Shown here: positions 20,120 through 29,800 of the stretch, piece after piece
Numbering within the stretch: the stretch's first letter is position 1
How the letters are laid out: every line of letters starts with the position of its first letter
NCBI GenBank assembly: GCA_029876055.1
Contig: CM056875.1
Location: 6,349,001 to 6,413,000, forward strand
Direction: 5' to 3'
DNA: 64,000 nucleotides
Source: Madurella fahalii
Taxonomy: Eukaryota > Ascomycota > Sordariomycetes > Sordariales
Position numbers and translations under genes: made by a program
The notes under the pieces: generated by a model
The model's input: the letters and a program-made list of their open reading frames with translations, nothing else
Told to the model about the DNA's origin: nothing
Databases searched by the model: none

Positions 20120-21157
20120 ATGTCCAAGACATCCGCTGTTCTCGCCTCCCTGGCAGGCGCTGCCCTTGTCGCGGCGCACGGCCACGTTAGCCACATCATT
20201 GTCAACGGCGTCTACTACGAGAACTACGATCCTACAACCCACTGGTATCAGCCCAACCCTCCGACGGTGATCGGCTGGAAGGCCGCGCAACAAGACAACG
20301 GCTTCGTTGAGCCCAACAACTTCGGCACTTCCGATATCATCTGCCACAAGGCCGGAAGCCCGGGAGGCGGCCACGCCACCGTCAACGCCGGTGACAAGAT
20401 TAGCATCGTATGGACGCCCGAGTGGCCTGAGAGCCACATCGGCCCGGTCATCGACTACTTGGCGGCATGCAACGGCGACTGCGAGACGGTCAACAAGGAG
20501 TCCCTCAGGTGGTTCAAGATCGACGGCGCCGGCTACAACAGCAACACCGGCACCTGGGCCGCCGACGACCTCCGGGCGAACGGCAACAGCTGGCTCGTTC
20601 AGATCCCGCCGGACCTCCGGGCCGGCAACTACGTGCTCCGGCACGAGATCATTGCGCTGCACGGCGGTTCGAGCCCCAACGGCGCGCAGGCGTACCCGCA
20701 GTGCATCAACCTGCGCGTGACGGGCGGCGGCAGCAACTCGCCGAGCGGCGTCGCCGGCACCTCGCTTTACCGGGCTACCGACCCGGGCATCCTCTTCAAC
20801 CCCTACAGCAGCAACATCAACTACCCGGTGCCCGGCCCGGCCCTGATCGCCGGTGCCGTCAGCAGCATCGCCCAGAGCAAGTCGGTCGCGACCCGGACCG
20901 CCTCCGCCACCGCCCCCGGCGGCGGCGGCAGCAACCCTCAGCCGACCAATCCGGCCACTACTACTAGCCGCGCTGCCGTCACCACCACTCTGCAGACGGT
21001 CACCCAGGCGCCCGAGCCGACCACCACCCCTCCCGCTGGTGGCGCCGTGCAGACCAGGTGGGGACAGTGCGGCGGTATCGGGTGGGTGTCTCCGACTGCC
21101 TGCGTCGCTGGCTCGAGCTGCTCCGCCATCAACGACTATTATCACCAGTGCGTGTAA
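20120..21157 (+). CDS. AA9 lytic polysaccharide monooxygenase with CBM1
   Basis: An intronless gene of 345 residues for a secreted copper enzyme that oxidatively cleaves cellulose or related glucans. Residues 1-19 form the signal peptide (ending LVAA), leaving His20 of HGHVSHIIVNG as the mature N-terminal residue of the copper histidine brace. The second histidine is His106 in WPESHIGP, and the axial tyrosine is Tyr192 in AQAYPQC. HEIIALHGG and the surrounding cysteines also fit AA9. A serine/threonine/proline-rich linker (about residues 245-308) joins the catalytic domain to a C-terminal CBM1 cellulose-binding module (WGQCGGIGWVSPTAC...NDYYHQC). The ATG at 20120 is preferred because it begins the signal peptide. 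C1/C4 regioselectivity cannot be read safely. A 352-residue antisense open frame is a codon-bias shadow. Confidence 0.96.
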   Translation: MSKTSAVLASLAGAALVAAHGHVSHIIVNGVYYENYDPTTHWYQPNPPTVIGWKAAQQDNGFVEPNNFGTSDIICHKAGSPGGGHATVNAGDKISIVWTPEWPESHIGPVIDYLAACNGDCETVNKESLRWFKIDGAGYNSNTGTWAADDLRANGNSWLVQIPPDLRAGNYVLRHEIIALHGGSSPNGAQAYPQCINLRVTGGGSNSPSGVAGTSLYRATDPGILFNPYSSNINYPVPGPALIAGAVSSIAQSKSVATRTASATAPGGGGSNPQPTNPATTTSRAAVTTTLQTVTQAPEPTTTPPAGGAVQTRWGQCGGIGWVSPTACVAGSSCSAINDYYHQCV

Positions 21158-21934
21158 AAAGAAGGTGATGGGGTCGAGGAGAGTGTATGATGGGTGGGCG
21201 GGCTATGCGCTGAAATGTTCAGCGATGATGCAATACCTACTGTAGCAGCGGTGCAGTCGGATGCCTGGCACAAGATGGGTCCTTGTTGAACCCATGCAAC
21301 CTTCAATGTACATAGTTTCTGGGAGCTGGTCCCGATTCTTGTCTATATTTACGGCAAAGCGTTGCCTTTCATTCCCCAACTTCATTTCATTACAGTTTTT
21401 CGGTGTGCTGTGTGTCTGCTTCTCCCCTGTCCTTCTTGTTCTGGGAAAGCGAGCAAAGAACTTAACAGCATCAACAACGGCGAGAATGTCTGGCTCCTTT
21501 CCAAGCTGCATGGCACTCTTGTTCTAGTTTAACATGTTGGTTGTAATAGTGGTGTAGTTGGGATTAGCCAGAGGGGGAGGGGAGAATCCAACAGGTTGCA
21601 CTGAATCTACATCATGTCTCCACAGAAGCCAACCACAGTCTAACCAAACCCTGATTACTCTATCTAGGAGCAACCGTGTTTTAATTATCGTACATTTGCC
21701 AAGTTAGAAGAAGATGATACTGAGAGAGCCCCAAACCCCCGGAATCCGAGCCAGGGCATAGAATCTATCATAGCATTCATGAGCGGGGAATCACTGACGC
21801 AAAGCCAAACGACGCCGCTCCGAGAACGCCAATGAAACACATCACACCACGTCCGTCCCGTGCCTGCCCATCCACACAGGCATTGGACGGCCTATCTAAA
21901 CACTTTTTCGTAGTCCGCCTCGGGCCCGATCTTC
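21158..21934. other. Intergenic gap
   Basis: A 777-base spacer between the convergent LPMO and Ugo1 genes, containing their two 3' regions. No gene was seen. Confidence 0.5.
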
Positions 21935-23683
21935 TCACCAACCAAGCCATCGACTGAGCGAGCAAAGGAAGAACTTAGAACTCGCCGTCCCCCCACCACC
22001 AAGCACGCCCGCAGCCCAGAGCCCAACCAAGCCCCACCAACTCACCTTCCACCCCCTCCAGAGACCATCCAGGCCCTGACCGCGACGATACACCGTCTCA
22101 GCGACCGTCGTCGTCGGTGTCGCAGCCTTGCCTTTCCTGTTGCCAGCCGCAGCACCTGCGCCTTTATTCTTCGCTGCCGACGACGAGGGGGCCACGGCAT
22201 GCGACCCCTCCTCGTTGACAATCATGTACATGGTACCCAACACGCCCCTGTACCTGCCCACAGGCACGATTGTCTCCAGCTTCTCGTCCAGCTTTCTCCC
22301 GCCGCCACCGCCCTTAGCAGAGGCTGCCGCCGACGCCTCCAGCGCGTGGACATAGGCCGGCGAGCTGAGCACGGCCACCTGCGCCCGGCGGAGGACCGTC
22401 TCGAGGGGCAGCTTGAGCAGCAGGGCGACGGTTGAGGAGCAGAACTTTGCGATGGAGAAGGTGGTGGGGGCGAGTTCGCGGTCGATCATGAAGTGGCTGC
22501 GGAGGACGAGCGGGGTGGAGAGGGTGAGGAGTGGGTGGATGAGGGAGTGCAGGATGGTGGGCACCACGAGGGAAGAGGGGCAGAGGTACGAGGGGAGGCT
22601 GCGGAGGGCCGAGACGGTCCGTCTCGAGGCGCGCGCCGTGGTCGAGGTTATTACGAGGCTGTTTGGTGGGAGAAAGAAAAAAAAGAGCGTTAGTGACGGG
22701 GTGAAGAGTGAGGCGAAGGGGGAGGAGAGGTGGGGCTTACCGTGTGCGGACCATGTCCAGCGGGGAGAGGATTAGCCCTGTTGCGACGGCTGCGGCCGCG
22801 GCGACGAAGAGCGACGCCCATGGGTAGGGTGACGCCAAGTCGACCAGACGATCCATGTCGTTCCTGACTCCTAGATCGGGGACATTGAACAGGGCGCTGA
22901 GCAGACTCCGGGACCAATTCTCTAGCAGCGACTGCAGCACCGAGTAGATGAAGGTTGCATTCGAGCCCTTCCAGACGCCCCATGCGCTTTCTTTCTGCCA
23001 CAGCTGGGCGATCACCTCCAACACGGAATCGGGAGTCCGTATGGCGAGTTGGTGGGCGGGTAATGGCTTGGCCAGCGTCCTCGGCGAGTCGAGCGGAGTC
23101 GGTTGCCTCGGGTTCCTGGGCCGAGAGAGCGTGGGTGACGGCGTGCGCGGCTGATGCGAGGTGAAGAAAGCTGATTCATCCAGATCGGAATCCGAATCGG
23201 AATGTGCATCCTGTTGAGTGTGTTAGCAGGGTCTCCCGTATATGGCTCGCAACAATCTCGTACCTCGTCATACATGTTGATCTTCTGGTTCGCCTGTCTT
23301 TGCCTGGCCTCCTCTGCTGCTTCTGCTGCCGCCGCCAACCCGCCCAAGTCATCTTGACACCTGACTTGCATGATCGTCTTGGCCACCTCGAAGGGCTGAG
23401 CCATCAACACCGAGGTGTACTTCCATAGTAGCTCGTCCAGCACTTCCTTGACCGTCTGGACCGCCGAGGGCGAGGGCTCCGCTATGTAGTCCTTGTAGTC
23501 GATATCCGGAAATATATCGCGCGCTTTGGATGCGTACCTGCCCGTCGAGTTGGCTTGGGTAAAGGCACGCGGGCCCGGGGCGGGCATTGTTTCGGGGGGT
23601 TCCCCAATCGTCGGCGGAATGTAGTAGGGTCTTAGGGGATTGACCCCGTCATTGTGGTTTGCCATGGTATCTGTCGAGCGCAT
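21935..23683 (-). CDS. UGO1: Ugo1-like mitochondrial fusion carrier protein
   Basis: Three exons (23264-23683, 22741-23210, 21935-22658; introns of 53 and 82 bases) give 537 residues. The protein is a divergent mitochondrial carrier of the outer membrane that works with the fusion GTPases Fzo1 and Mgm1. Typical features are an N-terminal soluble region (NPLRPYYIPPTIGEPPETMP), LMAQPFEVAKTIMQVRCQ as a degenerate carrier signature, a second carrier half with LILSPLDMVRTR, and KLPLETVLRRAQ in the third. TGRYASKARDIFPDIDY is a recognisable fungal landmark. The frame ends in an unusual GGTASSKFF tail at 21935; a one-base-shorter C run at 21989-21994 would instead give a short GDGEF end at 21975. 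An alternative start is the ATG at 23665. Confidence 0.85.
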
Positions 23684-24216
23684 ACGACCATGGCACGAAA
23701 AGAATGCTTATCGCTCGAGTCCTCTTCGTGCGAGGCCGTGGGGAGCTTGAGTGGGGACTTCAGTGATGATTTTCGTGTGTGCATGTGCATGACGAGTCGA
23801 GTCGAGATGAAATCATTTTGCCGATAACGCGCCCGGGGACCTTCAAACACCAGCCCTCGTGCTTCGTATTGCATAAGCGGGGCTCCGATAAGGGAAAACA
23901 GGGTTGCAAGGGTGCTGTAAATTTTCCTATCGGAGCTCGAGTCGGACTACGGCCGATTGAGTTGCACCAGGCTCATTCTATCCGAGCGCCTGCATTGCAA
24001 CCCGCAATTCTACGGATACCTTTGCAAACAAACAGCTGCATAGACTGACTTTTGGGGAGGGTTCGTGTTCCAGTTGGTTGTTTGCGCTGGTGAAGTTGGC
24101 TGTTTGCTAGGACCTTCCCCTCGCTTCGGAACAGCTCTTAAAGGGCGCCCCAAACTCTCATTCTACCCACCAACGGCTCCCCCAAGTCTACACCCCGCCG
24201 AGGACCCTGCACCAAG
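23684..24216. promoter_or_regulatory. Divergent promoter region
   Basis: The 533 bases lie between two divergently transcribed nuclear genes for mitochondrial proteins, Ugo1 (minus) and ferredoxin (plus), so both promoters are here. No specific site could be named with confidence. Confidence 0.45.
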
Positions 24217-24866
24217 ATGTCAACTCCAAGACTGTTCGCGCAGACCCTCCCGGGTCTAAGGCTCGCTCCGAGGCACGCCGTCAACTCGATTGCACATCGC
24301 GTGCGAGGGTACACCAAAGCCAATGCCCCTCCGCTGCCGGCCCTTCCGGGCCGAGCCTTGCGGCCGGTTGCGCGCCGCTCGGCGCTGTCGGTCGCTCCTC
24401 AAAGACGGAGCTTCTCTGCTTCCTCTGCCGTTTCGCATGGCCATGTCGAGCCCCCGAAGCCCGGTGAAGAGTACGTACTCGCAATAATTGCCCCACTGGT
24501 CTGTCCGCCGCTGACAGTTGTAGGCTTTATGTGACATTTATCGACAAGGAGGGTGCCGAACACAAGATTGCCGTGTCCAAGGGGGACAATCTGCTGGAAA
24601 TCGCCCAAGCCAATGACTTGGAGATGGAGGGTGCATGCGGCGGCTCGTGTGCCTGCTCTACATGCCACGTTATCGTCCTGGACCAGGACTATTACGATAA
24701 GATGCCCGAGCCTGACGACGACGAGAACGACATGCTGGATCTGGCATTTGGACTGCAGGAGACGAGTCGCCTGGGCTGCCAGGTTGTCATGACACCCGAG
24801 TTGGACGGCTTGCGGGTGAAGTTGCCCGCCATGACGAGGAATTTGCAGTCGAGCGACTTCAAATGA
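24217..24866 (+). CDS. YAH1: Mitochondrial adrenodoxin-type [2Fe-2S] ferredoxin
   Basis: Two exons (24217-24470, 24524-24866; 53-base intron, donor GTACGT, acceptor TTGTAG) give 198 residues. The first ~85 residues are arginine/alanine/proline-rich with few acids, as for a mitochondrial targeting sequence. The mature domain has the adrenodoxin fold: LYVTFIDKEGAEHKI, GDNLLEIAQANDLEMEGACGG, the cluster ligands in C-x5-C-x2-C (ACGGSCACSTCHV) and the fourth cysteine in RLGCQVV. MPEPDDDENDMLDLAFGL is the acidic interaction helix that contacts ferredoxin reductase. Yah1-type ferredoxins supply electrons for iron-sulfur cluster assembly and haem A / ubiquinone synthesis in the matrix. All required residues are present. 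Confidence 0.94.
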
Positions 24867-25180
24867 GGGCCTAAGAGAGCCTTTCTGTTTCTTTTCTTCG
24901 GCTGGCGTTTCACGCGATACATGCGGGACAGGGCAAGCATGCATAGATACCAAAAGCATGGGCATGGGCTTGGATTCCGTCTTTTTGTTATGACGTCTGT
25001 AATTGACGTGCTGCAGCATCTCAGTGCCATGCCGAGATCTGCGCTCGATGGATGACCTGTATATGTACGAATAGGAGCACCCTAGAAGGGGCTGTATATA
25101 GACAACCAGAGACTCTGCTCTGCAGACAACTGGGCGCTTGTAGCCCGGACCAGATGACTGAGATGAATGCCACGTGAATA
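24867..25180. other. Intergenic gap
   Basis: A 314-base spacer between convergent ferredoxin and Rrp15 genes; nothing recognised besides their 3' regions. Confidence 0.5.
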
Positions 25181-26179
25181 TCACGCCTCTTCCAAAGCAC
25201 CTTTTTTCAACCCCCCACCACCACTCGCGATCAAGTCCAAAAACCCTTTCCGACTCATCTCTGTAACCTTTTCTTCCTTCCTCTTGATGCCCACGATGCC
25301 TTCTTTCCTTGCCGCCCTCTCAGCCTCAGCCGCCTTGACCTGCGCCGCCCGCACGGCATTAAACAGCTTGACCACACCCCTCTGGGCCACCTTGCGCAGC
25401 CGCCTTTCTGTCGCTAGGAGCTGGCCCGTCGTCTCGGCGCTCTCGTCGACGACCTCCTCGATCTCGCCCGTGGCTATGTTGAGCGTGCGCGTCGTGCTCG
25501 CCACCAGCACGTCCCGGACCCGCCCCTTCTCCATGGCCAGCCGCTTCTGCTCGCGCAGCCGCTTGCGCGCCTTGGCCTCGAGCGCCGCGTCGACGGCCTG
25601 CCGCGCGTTCTCGGCAGCCGCGCCGCTGCGGGCCACGATGGGGTCGGCGCGCCGCGAGGCGGGCAGCTTGCTCGAGAGCATCTTGGAGATGGAGGTCGCG
25701 AAGGCGTCCGGGTCGTTGCGCTTGGACCTGGGCGCGCGCCCGGCGCGGACCACCTCCGAGCCCGTATCGCTGTGGCTGTCCGCTTCGTCGCCGTCGTCAT
25801 CGGAATCTTCAACCCCCCCGCTGTCGCTCGATGAGGGATGGTCGGAGTCTGGGGCGTCTTTGGCGACGAAGTCTGACCTTTGGGGCTGGGGTTTCCGTCT
25901 GGATGTTGGTGGTTTCCTGTCGGATTGTGAGTCGGAGCCGGAGTTGGAATCTGAATCTGGAGCCGACGAGGCGCCGTCGTCAACTTCGATGTTGTCTAGG
26001 TCCTCATTCTCCGAGTCGAGGAGATTGGCGGGAATGCGTGCGCCGTCATCGTCGCCGTCCGACTCGTCCGAGCTGCTGTGGTATGCTGCGATTTTCCTCT
26101 GCTTCTTTGTCGGTCGGGCCGCCCGGGCTTTGGGCCCGTCGCTGAATGAGCGCTTTTTAGTCGATGAGCCAGGCATCAT
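25181..26179 (-). CDS. RRP15: Rrp15-like ribosome biogenesis protein
   Basis: This single-exon gene of 332 residues matches the Rrp15 family, nucleolar proteins of pre-60S particles needed for processing of the 27S pre-rRNA. The N-terminal ~150 residues are low-complexity acidic and serine-rich with basic patches (KKRSFSDGPKARAARPTKKQRK). The conserved domain begins at DPDAFATSISKMLSSKLPAS and continues through KARKRLREQKRLAMEKGRVRDVL, ERRLRKVAQRGVVKLFNAV, and ends with MSRKGFLDLIASGG, the most diagnostic segment of the family. Two adjacent ATG codons (26179 and 26176) serve equally as starts. Confidence 0.92.
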   Translation of the reverse strand: MMPGSSTKKRSFSDGPKARAARPTKKQRKIAAYHSSSDESDGDDDGARIPANLLDSENEDLDNIEVDDGASSAPDSDSNSGSDSQSDRKPPTSRRKPQPQRSDFVAKDAPDSDHPSSSDSGGVEDSDDDGDEADSHSDTGSEVVRAGRAPRSKRNDPDAFATSISKMLSSKLPASRRADPIVARSGAAAENARQAVDAALEAKARKRLREQKRLAMEKGRVRDVLVASTTRTLNIATGEIEEVVDESAETTGQLLATERRLRKVAQRGVVKLFNAVRAAQVKAAEAERAARKEGIVGIKRKEEKVTEMSRKGFLDLIASGGGGLKKGALEEA

Positions 26180-26757
26180 GTGCTGTATTTACGGTCCAAT
26201 TCCAGTGGAAAGGGGTGGAACTGGGAAGCTGATCGCGGAGAGCAGTAAGCGGTTGCATACTCGGGGCTTCCCCAGAAATTTTTGGCGGTGGAAGGCGGCA
26301 GTTGCTGAGAGCCTCAGAGCTGCCCCGCAATTGGCATCTCCACTCAACCCACCACATGTGCACTCTCATATCTGAGTATTGCGTGGGAAAGGGACCTTTG
26401 CTTACCCTCCAGCATCCAGCAATAAAGTTTCCCTGATACCCTACATCTTATTGTTTACCTAGAGCTGGAATTGGGCAACCGCCTGATCAATTGTGCGACC
26501 CGATTGCCGACGGCTTTAGATACCATCATCATGCAACAATGTTCACTATGCTTCTTGGGGGATAAAGCGAGCCTTCACCATGGAGTCAGCCTGCTTGGCA
26601 AATAGCTACCAACTCAATATGGCAGCGAGTGCAACCTGTCCATGGGGAGGATTTTGAGGCCGAGGCCCACATTGGTTAAGAATGGACACACAGTCCCAGG
26701 TGAAAAGTTGTCTCCCGCTTTCTGCTAGATATCTGTTTGCTTTACACACCCACCGCC
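26180..26757. other. Intergenic gap
   Basis: There are 578 bases upstream of both Rrp15 (minus) and the duplicated surface-protein locus (plus). It should contain the Rrp15 promoter. No gene was seen. Confidence 0.45.
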
Positions 26758-27390
26758 ATGGCGACGTCCTTGACAGCAGCAACGGTTACGACCGTCTTCA
26801 CGCCGAATCCTACGTGTTTTACGGCATCAAGCCTATGGACGATGAGTGTGAACTGCGTGTGGTCGGACAGCACGCCTCCGTCACAGCCAACCCTCTGTCC
26901 CTACACCGTCTTGGGCTCTACGGACCGTGACAACTGTTGAATGAACAACCCAGACAATCCAGAAATACGTGGGTCGGCCTTCAGCGACTGCCCCGTGGGC
27001 ATGACGGGGGCGGCAACAGGGACGGGCACCCTGCTTAAGGATGTCATAATCATCTCGACCGCCTGCTACCCGGCCGCTTATGACTTTGCCGGTCCAAATC
27101 TGAGCCGTAGCACCGTCACGTACACGTCGGGTGGCCGAACCTGGTGGTTTGATGGGCAATTCGGCGATCGGATGTGCAGGGCTACGTCGGTCAAGGAGCT
27201 CTCGAACCAGATCGTGACAGTTACGCACCGAACCTGGCGGACAATCTTGGCCGGTGGCACCACATCAACAAAGAGATACGATACAACCGTGGCTTGGGAC
27301 TACGAGCATGGCACCATCTGGGCAAGCCCCGCTTCGGTTTGGCAATACATCTACCCTGGTGATGGCACTACCTCAACCTGCTTCGGTACC
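26758..27390 (+). pseudogene. First copy of a duplicated cell-surface module, with in-frame stop
   Basis: From the ATG at 26758 the frame reads a cysteine/threonine-rich module (TTVFTPNPTCFTASSLW), stops at a TGA at 26938-26940, and then continues open in the same frame through SAFSDCPVGM, ACYPAAYDFAGPN, YTSGGRTWWFDGQ and IWASPASVWQY. The module is homologous over its length to the downstream copy (ITQFTPAPSCLAESSLW, YSACPAGYSP, CCPSGTYDFEYAES, LWAPAEHDTYTVF). No donor/acceptor pair of normal size removes the TGA in frame. To join the second copy, the reading frame must also shift between about 27390 and 27480. The simplest reading is a broken first half of an ancestral two-module protein. 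An annotator might instead insert introns; a transcript would decide. Confidence 0.5.
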
Positions 27391-28372
27391 AATTGCCCTG
27401 CCACCAAATACGCTGGCACCGACGCCAACCCACATGGGCCCTCCCAGTTTCATCTACACTCCGCCTCCACCACACGCCATTACCCAGTTTACCCCGGCCC
27501 CATCGTGCCTTGCCGAGTCAAGTTTGTGGCTCGTCTCCACGCAATGCTTCCTCTCCAGCACCCGCCCGGAACCGGATGCGTCGTGGTTGGAATGTATCCT
27601 CACCGAGGCTGGCGATCCAAACGTCTCGAACCGGGATTATCACCGGTTCTCGGAGATCGCCACAATAGGCACTGACGGCCTCCGCACTTACTACTCTGCC
27701 TGTCCCGCCGGTTATTCGCCGGCAACGTCGCGCACATGGGGCGTCTTTAACGAGCCCACATATGCCTACGGCGAGCCGTCCCCGACAAGGACGTACGACG
27801 TGACCGTCACAAATCTCATCTGCTGCCCGTCCGGAACCTACGACTTCGAGTACGCGGAAAGCCTTGTCAGCCACCGCACCTCGACCACGGTCCACAACGG
27901 CGTAACCCACACTATCCAGCTCTACCCGGTGCCTGAGTGCATGGCCACCAGCGTCTCGGCCCTCTCCGGAAAGGAGATCCCGTTCATGAGCTGGAGCGAG
28001 ACTCGCTTCTGGGACGAGAAGCGCCAGGAGACGCCAACTATCACACGGACCTGGGACTTTGCGGGGGCGACCCTCTGGGCGCCGGCCGAACACGACACTT
28101 ATACCGTCTTTCGGGATGCGTATACGTGCTTTAAGTCGCATGTGTGTAATCGGTACTTCAGCGAGAGATTCAAGGACCAGGTCCCGAATACCCTCAGGGG
28201 CGAGTTGCCTGCCGTTGCGACCCCGGGGCCTGGGACGACGCCTACCGGGGCACCCGGAGGCGCGGTGTCACCCAGCTCTACGGTTGCGGCCTCCGATCGA
28301 GAATGGGGCTCGGCTTCCATTGTTGTCACATTGGTGACTGTCGTTACGTTGGTGCTAGGCATGAATGGCTGA
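27362..28372 (+). CDS. Cysteine/threonine-rich surface protein (second module copy)
   Basis: An open frame of 336 residues from the ATG at 27362 (alternatives 27308 or 27431) covers the intact copy of the module. It begins proline-rich, then ITQFTPAPSCLAESSLWLVS, a cysteine-spaced region (LECILTE, YSACPAGYSPATS, LICCPSGTYDFEYAESL, VPECMATSVSAL), and IWAP-like LWAPAEHDTYTVFRDAYTCF. After a proline/threonine/glycine-rich stretch it ends in a hydrophobic tail (ASIVVTLVTVVTLVLGMNG), as for a GPI or tail anchor. No signal peptide is visible at these starts, consistent with the true 5' end having belonged to the now broken first copy. The family is familiar in Pezizomycotina surface proteins, but I know no function. 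Confidence 0.5.
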   Translation: MALPQPASVPIALPPNTLAPTPTHMGPPSFIYTPPPPHAITQFTPAPSCLAESSLWLVSTQCFLSSTRPEPDASWLECILTEAGDPNVSNRDYHRFSEIATIGTDGLRTYYSACPAGYSPATSRTWGVFNEPTYAYGEPSPTRTYDVTVTNLICCPSGTYDFEYAESLVSHRTSTTVHNGVTHTIQLYPVPECMATSVSALSGKEIPFMSWSETRFWDEKRQETPTITRTWDFAGATLWAPAEHDTYTVFRDAYTCFKSHVCNRYFSERFKDQVPNTLRGELPAVATPGPGTTPTGAPGGAVSPSSTVAASDREWGSASIVVTLVTVVTLVLGMNG

Positions 28373-28639
28373 GCGGTTTGGTTGGAAAGAGAAAGAGACA
28401 TGATCTACACAGCATGTTGCGAGATACCCCTATGCGTTTAGAATGACTGACCATCAATCGGTAATTACTTCCTTTATACCTTGAGTAGTTATCTAATGCG
28501 GAACCTACTAACATATACTTACGCTCAGCTTGACAAGTCGTCAGGTTTCGCCAGGATACCGTGATGATGCATCAGAACTCTTGGTACGAACCAGCCAGAG
28601 ATACGATTGGACCAAGCTGACTAAGGTAGGTATATATCT

Positions 28640-29000
28640 TCAGGCTGGCTGACCGTTTCTACGTGGCTCCCATAACGAGTGATTCCGCTCGCCAACTCCA
28701 TTTTCCACAAACCCGCCTTCCAACATTCCGTCTGTGGGGCCGGGAGCCACTGAGATCATTGGCCTTTCTGAGCGGTGCTTGATTAGGCCCAAATTCCAGA
28801 CATTCGGCAGCTCCATCGCACTTACAGGCAGTCTTCTTGAGGTGGACGATGCGGCCCTTGGTGTTGGAAGCGTGGCTGCCAAAGGAGCGCTGGTTGGTCA
28901 TTTCCTCGGGGGAGAGGCTGGCCGGGATGGTGGTGGCCTGGTCGGCGACGCCAGGAGCGGGGGGCCAGACGGCCTTCCAGGGCTGGTTCGAACCGGGCAT
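28640..29000 (-). CDS. Small two-exon hypothetical protein
   Basis: Exon 1 (28826-29000) starts at an ATG and reads MPGSNQPWKAVWPPAPG, then PASLSPEEMTNQRSFGSHAS and RIVHLKKTA, stopping at a perfect GTAAGT donor. A 76-base intron (28750-28825) ends in GATCTCAG. Exon 2 (28640-28749) continues as APGPTDGMLEGGFVENGVGE to a TGA, for 94 residues in all. The splice keeps phase (exon 1 ends with one base). Without splicing, the frame runs on in lower-quality sequence. There is no signal peptide or membrane helix. I do not recognise the family; the tryptophan/proline-rich start and the SPEEM.NQ.SFGSH stretch look constrained. The model rests on frame and splice signals only. Confidence 0.5.
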
Positions 29001-29800
29001 GTTGGGTGAATGTGTCTGCAGAGTTACGTGTCGAGTTGATGGTTTTTTTGGTCTGTTCGATAGGGTTCGAGGAGAGCAGTGATGAGAAGAGGGAGTGAGC
29101 GTCTTAATAGGCGTCAGTAAACTCCGTAGAAAGATAGGTAGTGGTTGTGATGAGAAGCACGGCGTCAACTGCCGAGGGGGTACCGTGAGGGGTTCCTTAA
29201 TGTGCTCCATCTTGCGCATTCCTTCGCCCATTGTTGAGACAGGGCGGGTAGTCTCTGGGGAGCAACATGAATGGTTTGGTCTGGATGTTCCAATGGAGGG
29301 CTGTAGAGCAAGCCCATGCTCGATGCACTCAGCTACGTGATAGTCTAGAACGGACCGGGACGGGATGCATAACACTTCCTGCAGTCTGCAGGACCTGGCG
29401 CATTCTGCAATCGAAGCGGTCCGGCGGGTGCTGCCAATCACGGCTGGGGGAACCCAGCGTCGTGGTGTAGCCTCCGGAATGCCAGTTGCAGGAGCATATC
29501 TCTCAAACCTGCTCACTTTCAACGTCGCCGGGCTCTCGACCAATCATTGCGCCCGCTCGAGCATATATTGAACAGCGCCACGCATCTGGGGCGACAGCAC
29601 CATGGTAACTCTGAATATACAGGCCTACCATACGGCACATGTATCTAGTCCATTGTGCCCGTTTGGGACATGTGGTAATTTAAGCGTGCGCTTTGTTAAA
29701 CTCCCTCGCCGACAACTCTGCTCCGGCCCCGGGCTAAACCACCCTTCGCCTGATCATCCCAAGATACCGCGTTGTCCGGGCCTCTCTCTCAGCAGCAACA
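29001..29800. other. Intergenic gap
   Basis: An 800-base region upstream of both the small gene (minus) and the oxygenase (plus). A long minus-strand open frame extends across part of it, but without a start context or conserved motif. No gene is supported. Confidence 0.4.

Noticed and set aside
20087..21145. A 352-codon antisense open frame across the LPMO gene
   Set aside because: It mirrors the GC-rich codon pattern of the sense gene, has an alanine/arginine/valine-biased translation without domains, and the sense strand has an unambiguous AA9-CBM1 protein.
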